DNA of 23,592 nucleotides. Source: JACNKV01 sp964645915. GTDB lineage: Bacteria > Fidelibacterota > Marinisomatia > Marinisomatales > JACNKV01. A program made the position numbers and the translations under genes. The stretch lies in contig CAZYDH010000025.1 of assembly GCA_964645915.1 (NCBI GenBank), positions 1 to 23,592 of the forward strand, in the 5' to 3' direction. The notes below the pieces were generated by a model that was given only the letters and a program-made list of their open reading frames with translations, made no database searches and was not told the DNA's origin. Shown here piece by piece: positions 1 through 7,179 of the stretch. The stretch's first letter is position 1, and each line of letters starts with the position of its first letter.

Positions 1-87
1 GCTTTTCTCTTGAATTATACACTAATTCGTCCCAAGCTTCTTAAGAGGATTTACCTCAAATTTTGACCAATAACCAAGGAAAACCGT

Positions 88-1113
88 ATGCACAAAGCGA
101 TCACTTTTGATGATGTCCTATTAGTCCCCTCTTATAATCATTATGAATCCAGAAAAGTGGTAGATATCTCCATAACCGACAAAATGGAAAAACTGACTTT
201 AACCCTACCTCTTATGACATCAAACATGGATACGGTTACCGAACATCAGATGGCAAATTTCATAGGTCAAAAAGGAGGTATTGGTGTTCTGCATCGTTTC
301 TTATCCATTTCTAAAAACATTGAAGAGTTTAAAAAATGTAACTTTCCTGTGTTTGTTTCAGTCGGGACCACCGATAAAGATTTTGAACGAGCTGAAGCGC
401 TGAAAGATGCTGGGGCAACTTATTTTTGCATTGATGTTGCTCATGCTCACGCCCATTACGTTGGACGAACATTAAAAAAATTCCGTGATATGCTCGGAAA
501 AAATCTCTGTTTCATGGTGGGGAATGTCGCCACATATGCCGGAGCGGATTATCTGGCATCTGTTGGTGCGGATATTATAAAAGTCGGAATTGGCGGTGGA
601 TCGGTATGCACGACTCGGATTAAAACCGGATTCGGCGTTCCAAACTTGACGGCCATCCAAACTGCCAGTCGCGTGGATCGCTCTATCGTCGCTGACGGCG
701 GGATTCGAACACCCGGTGATATTGTAAAAGCTTTGGCGTTTGGAGCAGATTTTGTAATGGTTGGTTCAATGTTTGCAGGGACGACTCCCACCCCCGGCCG
801 AGTCATCACAATTGAAAATGAAGATGGAACAACGGAACAAGTGAAACTCTATCGCGGAATGTCATCTAAAGAAGTCCAGGATGATTATCACGGAGGAATG
901 GCAGACTGGAAAACAGCTGAAGGCGTACAAACACATGTTCCGTATAGAGATGACGAGGAAACCATTATTGCCGATATTGTTGGAGGACTACGCTCCGGAT
1001 TAACATATGGCGGGGCGTATAATATTCGCAACCTCCAGCGAAAACTGGATTATATCGAAATTTCTAATGCTTCTCGTATCGAAAGCATGCCACACCGAAC
1101 ATTAAAAAAATAA
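88..1113 (+). CDS. guaC: IMP dehydrogenase/GMP reductase family, probably GMP reductase
   Basis: A 341-residue TIM-barrel protein of the IMPDH/GMPR family, expected to act in cytosolic purine nucleotide interconversion (GMP to IMP with NADPH if it is a reductase). It starts with the family signature FDDVLLVPSY and has no CBS domains; IMPDH is usually about 490 residues, GMP reductase about 330-350. The substrate loop reads GIGGGSVCTTR (residues 168-178), with the active-site Cys at 174 and Thr at 176. YRGMSSKE and AEGVQTHVPY follow, more GMPR-like than IMPDH-like, while the tail (EISNASRIES) recalls IMPDH. The usual GIGPGS proline is replaced by Gly. The ATG is preceded by AAGGA seven bases upstream. 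The next gene follows after 15 bases. A CBS-less IMPDH remains possible. Confidence 0.8.
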   Translation: MHKAITFDDVLLVPSYNHYESRKVVDISITDKMEKLTLTLPLMTSNMDTVTEHQMANFIGQKGGIGVLHRFLSISKNIEEFKKCNFPVFVSVGTTDKDFERAEALKDAGATYFCIDVAHAHAHYVGRTLKKFRDMLGKNLCFMVGNVATYAGADYLASVGADIIKVGIGGGSVCTTRIKTGFGVPNLTAIQTASRVDRSIVADGGIRTPGDIVKALAFGADFVMVGSMFAGTTPTPGRVITIENEDGTTEQVKLYRGMSSKEVQDDYHGGMADWKTAEGVQTHVPYRDDEETIIADIVGGLRSGLTYGGAYNIRNLQRKLDYIEISNASRIESMPHRTLKK

Positions 1114-1128
1114 AACTGAAAGACACTT

Positions 1129-2313
1129 ATGGGACACCTGCTTGACTCAAATAATCATCTTGTACCGTTAATTGATCGGTTGAATAAATATCCAATCGGA
1201 GTTGTTGACAGCGAAAAACTTCGCGAACTGCTATCTCTGCTTTTCACAGAAGACGAGGCTTTTGTTGCATCCAAATTCCCATTACTGGAAACCACATTAA
1301 AAGAGCTTCTTAAATCCACGGGAATGTCTGAAGAAAAATTGCTACCGATCTTGAATTCGATGGCAGACAAAGGGATCATTATGGACATCCCGTACAGTGG
1401 AAAAACATATTATTTACTCATGCCGGGAACAATTGGATTTTTTGAATTTACATTTATGAAAAACCGGACCGACCTTCCGCTTGAAAAAGTAGCAAAATTG
1501 ATGGATGAATATTTCACAGATAAAGTGGATGGGCACGGACAAGAATTCTTCGGAAGTAAAACACCACTAACTCGTTCACTGCCCTATGAAGAACATATTC
1601 CTACATCAACGATGATCACCGATTATGAAAGTACTCGAGAGATCATCAAAAATGCAGATTTTGGTGCTGTGGCGATGTGCTATTGCCGCCATCAAAAAGA
1701 ACATGCCGGTGGGTCGTGTAAAAAAGGAGCTCCTGTTGATGGTATTTGTATCTCACTTGGGAATGGGGCAAAATTCTTAACACGTCGAGGGTTCGCTGAA
1801 GAAAAATCCAAAGAAGAGCTACTGGCATTAATTGACAAAGCCAGAGATCTAAACCTCACTCACGTTACTGATAATGTTCGTAACAAACCGACGTTTGTCT
1901 GTAATTGCTGTGGATGCTGCTGTCATATAATGGAAGGAATCCAAGAGGGTTATATTAATGGTGTTGGAAAAACTAATTACTTAGCGGTCGTTGATCCTGA
2001 GAAATGTAATTATTGTGCAAAATGTTTCACTGCATGTAACCCACGAGCCATTGGGTTGGATAAAACACGAGAATATAAAAACGGAGCAGATCGAAAAAGC
2101 AAGGTCAATGACGATATTTGCCTTGGTTGTGGTGCTTGTATTTCTTCCTGTGAGCAAGATGCCATTTCACTAATTCCTCGTGATATCAAACCTGAGATTG
2201 TTACTCGAAAACGCGATCTCTTCAAAACGATTTTAAAGGAGAAAAAACGACTTCGCCCATTTATAATCGAAGGAATCCAGAAAAAAATGAAACAACTTTT
2301 CACGAGGTCATAA
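1129..2313 (+). CDS. Cysteine-rich 4Fe-4S ferredoxin-domain protein of unknown function
   Basis: A 394-residue soluble iron-sulfur protein. The first 110 residues look helical and winged-helix-like (regulator-type helices, then IPYSGKTYYLL). A middle cysteine-rich block follows: C184-Y-C186, C197, C207 and the dense run CNCCGCCC at 258-265. The C-terminus has two classical ferredoxin motifs, C293xxC296xxC299xxxC303 and C331xxC334xxC337xxxC341, each able to hold a 4Fe-4S cluster. The protein probably carries electrons or acts as a redox subunit, but I do not recognise a substrate. It lies 15 bases after the GMP-reductase-like gene. Its TAA stop shares one base with the ATG of the next gene (TAATG), which suggests translational coupling. 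Related proteins are usually annotated only as 4Fe-4S dicluster proteins. Confidence 0.85.
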   Translation: MGHLLDSNNHLVPLIDRLNKYPIGVVDSEKLRELLSLLFTEDEAFVASKFPLLETTLKELLKSTGMSEEKLLPILNSMADKGIIMDIPYSGKTYYLLMPGTIGFFEFTFMKNRTDLPLEKVAKLMDEYFTDKVDGHGQEFFGSKTPLTRSLPYEEHIPTSTMITDYESTREIIKNADFGAVAMCYCRHQKEHAGGSCKKGAPVDGICISLGNGAKFLTRRGFAEEKSKEELLALIDKARDLNLTHVTDNVRNKPTFVCNCCGCCCHIMEGIQEGYINGVGKTNYLAVVDPEKCNYCAKCFTACNPRAIGLDKTREYKNGADRKSKVNDDICLGCGACISSCEQDAISLIPRDIKPEIVTRKRDLFKTILKEKKRLRPFIIEGIQKKMKQLFTRS

Positions 2314-3974
2314 TGAAAAGAACTACGTTTGTTACTCTCCTTTTTACAATTTTATTTGGAAATATCCAAGAGGGTGACACCTTAACAATTCATCCGGTCT
2401 CTTGGGAAACACCCAGTCCGGAGGGATGGTGTGCACAATATAAAGAAACAGTGAAATTTCCGGATGAAGAGGGTCCCTGGTCAAAGATCATCATGGTGCA
2501 GACATTAAAATGTGATTCCCTGACTAAAGGAGATGAATATCCCTGCGGCGAATGGGACTACATCTGGAATGTGTTAATCGATATTCCAACCAATGATACG
2601 GTGGAAGTCTTTAGTATGGGCAGCTTTGTTACACCGTATGGAAAACGCTTAGTCCTCGGTGGAGAAGCAGGATGGGAATGGACATACGATTTGACAGATT
2701 ACGCTACATTATTAAAAGGAGAAAGAAAACTCACAGTTGGAAATAATCAAGAGTTATTGGATTTAAAATTTCTTTTTATAAAAGGAAAGCCCAACCGCGA
2801 TGTTTTAGAGGTTACACATGTTTATCCATATGGACATTATAAATATGGAGATTTGGCTGACGATATTATCCTCAAAGAAACCAAAATACCACTATCTACT
2901 GAAGCAAGCGGTTTTAAATTGAAAGCTGTCATTTCCGGACATGGTCACGCCGGGCCAAGAAATTGCTGCGAGTGGGACAGTAAAACCCACACATATTACA
3001 CACATGGGTGGGAACTGTTTCGCTGGAATGTCTGGAAAGATTGTGGGAATAATCCGATCTATCCACAGGGAGGGACTTGGCCATTTGACCGCGCCGGTTG
3101 GTGTCCGGGCACAAAAGTCGACGAATACGAATTTGAACTCACACCTTATTTTCAACCCGGAGATACACTTTCAATCGACTATGGAATTGAACCCTATCAG
3201 GATAATGGAGAAAAAGACGGTGAGTTCAGAATGGCTCATCAACTTTTTTCATACGGACCTCCAAATTACACCAACGATGCAGAGATAAAAGATATACTCG
3301 TGCCCAGTTCTCAAGATAAATATGGTCGTATGAATCCTAGTTTATCAAACCCGATTATCCTTTTGAAAAACACAGGAGCAAACGATCTTAGACAGGCTAA
3401 AATTCGTTATGGTCTTAAGAATCGAAAAAAATCTGTTTATCATTGGAGCGGTGAGTTGAAATTCTTAGAGGAAGCTGAGATTGTTCTTCCTATTCCAAAT
3501 TGGCAAGGGATTAAAAAAAGTCAACTTTTTGAAGTGGAGCTAAAAAGCATTAATGGTGAAAAAGATGAAAACCCGTTGAATAATCGACTCAATTCAATCG
3601 TACCGCTTCCGAAAGTATTTCCAAAAGAATTTACTCTTCAAATTAATACAAACAATGTCGATCGCGCCCGAGAAAACTCATTCACTATTTTTGATAATAC
3701 CGGCAAGATTCATTACAGTGGCGATGTTTTTTCTGACAGTACAGAATATCAATATCCGATCAAACTGAAAAGAGGGTTTTATACATTTTTATTTAAAGAC
3801 GACATGGAAGACGGAATTTCTGTTCATTGGTGGTATCGAAACAGCAATCCGGAAATGATTGGGATTAATGGTGATATAAAGTTCTTAGATTCAAATGGTG
3901 ACGTTCTTCATCAATTCAAACCGGATTTCGGTCAAGAATTACGATTCGGATTTTTTGTAGGAAAACTCCCTTAA
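2313..3974 (+). CDS. Secreted PNGase F-like protein (peptide-N-glycosidase F family fold)
   Basis: A 553-residue exported protein. MKRTTFVTLLFTILFG looks like a signal peptide, without a lipobox. Residues about 25-300 match the two-domain fold of Flavobacterium PNGase F, which removes N-glycans from asparagine. CGEWDYIWNV (78-87) corresponds to PNGase F CDEWDRYANV, whose Asp60 is catalytic (here D82). GHGHAGPRNCCEW (209-221) corresponds to the segment holding Glu206 (here E220). FDRAGWCPG (258-266) is nearly identical to the family motif. About 250 extra C-terminal residues look like CARDB/Ig-type beta domains (LSNPIILLKNTG; DENPLNN). The family also contains members of unproven activity, so glycosidase function is an inference. 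It starts in the stop of the 4Fe-4S gene and overlaps the convergent MFS gene by four bases. Confidence 0.85.
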   Translation: MKRTTFVTLLFTILFGNIQEGDTLTIHPVSWETPSPEGWCAQYKETVKFPDEEGPWSKIIMVQTLKCDSLTKGDEYPCGEWDYIWNVLIDIPTNDTVEVFSMGSFVTPYGKRLVLGGEAGWEWTYDLTDYATLLKGERKLTVGNNQELLDLKFLFIKGKPNRDVLEVTHVYPYGHYKYGDLADDIILKETKIPLSTEASGFKLKAVISGHGHAGPRNCCEWDSKTHTYYTHGWELFRWNVWKDCGNNPIYPQGGTWPFDRAGWCPGTKVDEYEFELTPYFQPGDTLSIDYGIEPYQDNGEKDGEFRMAHQLFSYGPPNYTNDAEIKDILVPSSQDKYGRMNPSLSNPIILLKNTGANDLRQAKIRYGLKNRKKSVYHWSGELKFLEEAEIVLPIPNWQGIKKSQLFEVELKSINGEKDENPLNNRLNSIVPLPKVFPKEFTLQINTNNVDRARENSFTIFDNTGKIHYSGDVFSDSTEYQYPIKLKRGFYTFLFKDDMEDGISVHWWYRNSNPEMIGINGDIKFLDSNGDVLHQFKPDFGQELRFGFFVGKLP

Positions 3975-5167
3975 TCCGCTCGACGAATTTCTTTATTCAA
4001 AAGTCCTATCATACCACATAGCGCGGCTCCGATCCCGATCCAAAAAAAGATCACTCGCACATCCACTGAGTTTGCGATCACACCTACCAGCGCTGAGGAT
4101 AGTGCGGTCATTCCAACAACAGCAATATGAACCATAGAGAAAAGACGTCCATGAACGTTATTCGGTGTGTGTCGTTGAATAATCGCTGTTCGTGAAACGG
4201 TGATCATGGGTATCCCGATGGCATGTAAAATGATAAACACCATGACAAAATGAATCGAATCCGCCCAATAAAAGATTGAATAGGTTACACCGTCTAAAAT
4301 CATCCCGATTAAAAGCAATAAGCCGGGTTTGATCCGGTTTCGAAGATAATAAACGAACACGGAGCCAATTAACATTCCCAAAGCAAGACAGGCTTCTACA
4401 TAGGCATAGTCCGATACGGTTCCCCCAAGAACTTCTTTAACAAGAATAGGTGTACCAACAATTGCCGGACCCATAATAAATAGATTGTTGATCACCGTGA
4501 GTCCGATAAAATAACCAATGAACGGGTGATCCCAAAGATATCGAGACCCTTCTAAAAGGTCGTTCATTGCACTATGTTCTTTTTTGGGTAGCGGTTCTTT
4601 TGAATAGCGAACGAACATCAACAGTACCGTGGCAATCACAAATGAAAGCCCATCCACAATGAATAGCATTTCCAATGAGATAAATCCGAGTAAAAGTCCA
4701 GCAAATGCCGGGCCGATCAGCCACGCAAATTGTTGGGAGGTTGCCATAACCGAGTTCACGCGTACTAACGAATCCCGATCGACAATGGTTGGAAGAAAAG
4801 CATTAAACGCTGATGGAAACAATGTTCCGAATGCCGCACGAATAAAAGCCAAGATCCCAATTATGATCGTGGCTTCGTGGTTCACATATAGCAATATCGG
4901 GATCAGCAAAACAGTTAAAGCTTGAGACAAATTTGAAAAGATCATCAATGCCATCCTGTGCATTCGATCGGAAAGAACACCGGCATATAAACTGAACAGC
5001 ATTGCGGGTAGATATGTACTCATTGCGACCAAGCCTGTTATGGCCGGAGATCCGGTTACATCTAAAATCAACCAGATCAATGCCAAATGATATATTGCAT
5101 CTCCAGCAGTGGATATCATCTGAGCCAGCCAAAGGATGGGGATATTTTTATCTTTAAACAAAATCAT
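3971..5167 (-). CDS. MFS transporter, drug/siderophore-exporter-like (MFS_3 type)
   Basis: A 398-residue, about 12-helix inner-membrane protein. It has the MFS motif-A-like GVLSDRMHR (63-71) in the loop after helix 2 and the N-terminal ILWLAQMISTAGDAIYHLAL typical of the EntS/MFS_3 exporter group. A break around residues 195-210 (PLPKKEHSAM) is the central cytoplasmic loop between the two six-helix halves. The likely role is proton-coupled export of a small molecule; the substrate cannot be told. The gene is convergent with the PNGase F-like gene (four-base overlap) and divergent from the Nudix gene across a 91-base spacer that must hold both promoters. No clear Shine-Dalgarno precedes its ATG. 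The length is normal for the family. Confidence 0.88.
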   Translation of the reverse strand: MILFKDKNIPILWLAQMISTAGDAIYHLALIWLILDVTGSPAITGLVAMSTYLPAMLFSLYAGVLSDRMHRMALMIFSNLSQALTVLLIPILLYVNHEATIIIGILAFIRAAFGTLFPSAFNAFLPTIVDRDSLVRVNSVMATSQQFAWLIGPAFAGLLLGFISLEMLFIVDGLSFVIATVLLMFVRYSKEPLPKKEHSAMNDLLEGSRYLWDHPFIGYFIGLTVINNLFIMGPAIVGTPILVKEVLGGTVSDYAYVEACLALGMLIGSVFVYYLRNRIKPGLLLLIGMILDGVTYSIFYWADSIHFVMVFIILHAIGIPMITVSRTAIIQRHTPNNVHGRLFSMVHIAVVGMTALSSALVGVIANSVDVRVIFFWIGIGAALCGMIGLLNKEIRRAD

Positions 5168-5258
5168 CGTAGTTGAAAATACGTAAAATATTTCATTTCG
5201 CGAGATAGAAGAAATCCGATGTATATTTTATATAACAAATCGTGAGATCCACTCATCC

Positions 5259-5735
5259 ATGGCTAAAATAGAGATACGGGTAATAGATGCTTATATTTTC
5301 CGACGGGCCAAAAATGGTCTGCGTTTCTTGCTGTTAAAACGAGCAAAAACAAAACTATACGAACACCTTTGGCAGGGCGTTGCAGGAAAGATCGAATCCG
5401 GAGAAACTTCATGGCAGGCAGCCGTCCGCGAGTTGAAAGAGGAAACGGGTTTGTCACCAAAGCATATATTTGTCGCGGATCATGTCAGTCGATTTTATGA
5501 AGTCTATCAAGATCGGATTAATTTAGTCCCAGTATTCGGAATTGAAGTTGATTCAAGCAAGGTTGCTTTGTCTGACGAACATTGCGAGTTTCGATGGCTT
5601 CCTTTTGATGAAGCCATTCAATTGCTGGTTTGGAACGGACAAAAACAAGGGTTATGCACCGTTAATGAAATGGTATTAAACAATGATGACCGTATGCGAT
5701 GGTCAACGATTCAAATTGAGGAGGAAACATGTTAG
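5259..5735 (+). CDS. Nudix hydrolase (NudB-like)
   Basis: A 158-residue Nudix-fold pyrophosphohydrolase. The Nudix box is complete: G-KIESG-E, seven residues, REL, then KEETG. It supplies the glutamates that bind Mg2+ for cleavage of a nucleoside diphosphate linked to another group. The flanking sequence (IRVIDAYIFRRA, LLLKRAKTKLYEHLWQGVAGKIE) resembles the dihydroneopterin-triphosphate/dATP pyrophosphohydrolase (NudB) group, but the substrate is uncertain. The ATG has only a weak upstream GAGAT. The gene ends in TAG and overlaps the start of the peroxiredoxin gene by seven bases, so the two are almost certainly co-translated. That peroxiredoxin's Shine-Dalgarno (GAGGAGGA) lies inside the last codons of this gene. 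Confidence 0.9.
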   Translation: MAKIEIRVIDAYIFRRAKNGLRFLLLKRAKTKLYEHLWQGVAGKIESGETSWQAAVRELKEETGLSPKHIFVADHVSRFYEVYQDRINLVPVFGIEVDSSKVALSDEHCEFRWLPFDEAIQLLVWNGQKQGLCTVNEMVLNNDDRMRWSTIQIEEETC

Positions 5736-6184
5736 AAGTTGGAACGACTGCCCCAAACTTTAAATTACCGGATTCAAAAGGGAATATGGTTACATTGAGC
5801 GACCTCAAAGGGCAAAAAGTGTTGCTGTGGTTTTTCCCAAAAGCAAGCACCCCCGGATGAACAACCGAAGGAAAAGGATTCCGTGATGAATTCAAACACT
5901 TTCAAACAAAGAATGTTGCGGTTCTCGGTATGAGCGCTGATCCGCTTTCCCGCCAAAATAAGTTCGCTGAAAAACATAATTTTCCTTATCTATTGCTCTG
6001 TGATGAATCCAAAGATATTTTAAAAGCCTATCATGCTTGGGGACCTAAAAAATTATATGGTAGAGAATATGAGGGGATATACAGAATTTCATATTTAATT
6101 GATGAAAAAGGAACCATTATAAAAGCATATCCGAAAGTAAAAACAAAAACACATGCGACTGATGTGCTAAGTGATTTAGGATAA
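5729..6184 (+). CDS. bcp: Selenocysteine-containing peroxiredoxin (BCP/PrxQ-type), in-frame TGA at codon 44
   Basis: Reading through the TGA at 5858-5860 gives one 151-residue peroxiredoxin in a single frame. The N-terminal part (LEVGTTAPNFKLPDSKG, then VLLWFFPKASTPG) and the C-terminal part (TTEGKGFRDEF, AYHAWGPKKLYGREYEGIYR, ISYLIDEKG) align end to end with E. coli BCP. The TGA falls exactly on the peroxidatic Cys of the T-P-G-C-T motif. Sec there would reduce H2O2 or organic peroxides. The BCP resolving Cys five residues later is Lys49; the only remaining Cys is C91. The ATG at 5729 overlaps the Nudix gene by seven bases and has a strong GAGGAGGA at 5718-5725. A candidate SECIS hairpin follows the TGA. 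TGA ends the HIT gene in this window, so it is not globally reassigned. Standard callers would keep only a fragment from about 5930. A nonsense mutation is the alternative. Confidence 0.85.
5876..5893 (+). promoter_or_regulatory. Candidate bacterial SECIS hairpin
   Basis: Positions 5876-5881 pair with 5888-5893 (six base pairs, one of them G-U), leaving the six-base loop CGTGAT at 5882-5887. The loop starts 21 bases after the TGA. Its second base is G, followed by U. This meets the usual bacterial SECIS description: apical loop 16-37 bases from UGA with G among the first two loop bases, recognised by SelB. A competing smaller hairpin (5870-5873 with 5879-5882) exists. Folding was done by eye. 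Confidence 0.55.
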
Positions 6185-6186
6185 TT

Positions 6187-7107
6187 TTATACGGTTAATT
6201 TTAATCCTCGTTCGGAAAATACTTTTCTATTTTGATCTTCGTCCAAGTATCCCATCATGACAGAATGTCCGGTTATTATCTTATCGGTTTTAATTTCGGT
6301 CATGTGATTTGGGTCTTTTCCAATCGATAAAATTGCTGTATTCTCCGGTTGGATATAAATGGGAATTGACTCTCCATTATTATCTTCTTTCCCAGAAAAC
6401 ACGAGTTCATGATCTGCGTTTGAGAATTGTCCGCTCTGCCCTATGATCAAATCCGGTGATTCTTCGGAGAGGATTGCTCCTGAATAGAACGGTAAGATCA
6501 CTTGAAAAATGATCCATGCTGTCGTTGTTGGTGCGAGATTTGTAAAGAATGATTTTTCTTCATTTAAACCTGATATTCGATAAAACCCATTCGTATTGAC
6601 CAATAGATTATAATGACTTAACCTGATACCGTGATCCTTTGTCCAAAATACAAGGGCTTCATCAGGAAGTAATCGATTAACAGAATGGACATAATCCTTC
6701 GAAAATGAATCAATATGTTTTGGTAAATCGATCTCATTTCCATCTAGTGTAAAATTGGGCTTAACTCCATCAATTGCTGAGGTTGCTTTTTCATCTGTAA
6801 TTACAACTGTTGCTCCAACAGACCAAATTGCAAAGGTAATTAATTCAGCATATGGAAATTCAAAATCATAGATCAAAATTCGATGTTCAGGTTTTACGCC
6901 TAAACTCTCAAGCCAATTTGCTGTTTGGTTCACAAAATGTAAAACATCTCTATTTTTAAGATCAGCGTTCTTATAAACAATTTGATCTCCATATTTTATA
7001 TTTTGTCCAACGATCAATCCTCTCAGATTTGGATAAGGAACCATATATTCAATTGGCTCTATGTTCCTGAAACACTGTGCTTTGTAGATTAGATCTTTTA
7101 AATCCAT
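6187..7107 (-). CDS. Divergent, shortened AMP-binding (adenylate-forming) family protein
   Basis: A 306-residue protein resembling the N-terminal domain of acyl-CoA synthetase/adenylation enzymes: HFVNQTANWLESLGVKPEHR and AELITFAIWSVGATVVI look like the family's early helices. VMMGYLDEDQNRKVF recalls the conserved segment near the end of the large domain. However, the ATP phosphate-binding loop (normally TSGTTGxPKG) reads FWTKDHGIRLSHYNLL. The C-terminal lid domain with the catalytic lysine is absent; the family is normally about 500-550 residues. The frame is uninterrupted, so it may be a maintained non-catalytic or repurposed protein. It ends two bases from the convergent peroxiredoxin gene. 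It lies downstream of the terminator that closes the tyrosine phenol-lyase operon, and no clear Shine-Dalgarno is visible. Confidence 0.6.
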   Translation of the reverse strand: MDLKDLIYKAQCFRNIEPIEYMVPYPNLRGLIVGQNIKYGDQIVYKNADLKNRDVLHFVNQTANWLESLGVKPEHRILIYDFEFPYAELITFAIWSVGATVVITDEKATSAIDGVKPNFTLDGNEIDLPKHIDSFSKDYVHSVNRLLPDEALVFWTKDHGIRLSHYNLLVNTNGFYRISGLNEEKSFFTNLAPTTTAWIIFQVILPFYSGAILSEESPDLIIGQSGQFSNADHELVFSGKEDNNGESIPIYIQPENTAILSIGKDPNHMTEIKTDKIITGHSVMMGYLDEDQNRKVFSERGLKLTV

Positions 7108-7136
7108 GATGATATTGTTGGTAACAAAAAATGAGT

Positions 7137-7168
7137 CTTACCGGATGAAACTAATTCCATCCGGTAAG
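7137..7168 (-). terminator. Rho-independent terminator after the tpl operon
   Basis: A perfect 11-base-pair inverted repeat, CTTACCGGATG and CATCCGGTAAG, with a ten-base loop. On the minus strand it is followed after five bases by a run of six T. It sits 12 bases past the stop of the tyrosine phenol-lyase gene and before the AMP-binding-like gene, so it should end transcription of the long amino acid operon. Confidence 0.85.
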
Positions 7169-7179
7169 TTTATCGAGAG

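Noticed and set aside
1..87. Small GAGG/CCTC hairpin as terminator or riboswitch upstream of the first gene
   Set aside because: Only four base pairs, no T run and no recognisable aptamer; I see nothing firm in this leader besides the Shine-Dalgarno.
5858..5860. TGA in the peroxiredoxin as a simple nonsense mutation or a globally reassigned codon
   Set aside because: It sits precisely at the catalytic Cys, the frame stays intact on both sides, and a SECIS-like hairpin follows. TGA ends the HIT gene at 21044-21046, so it is a stop elsewhere.
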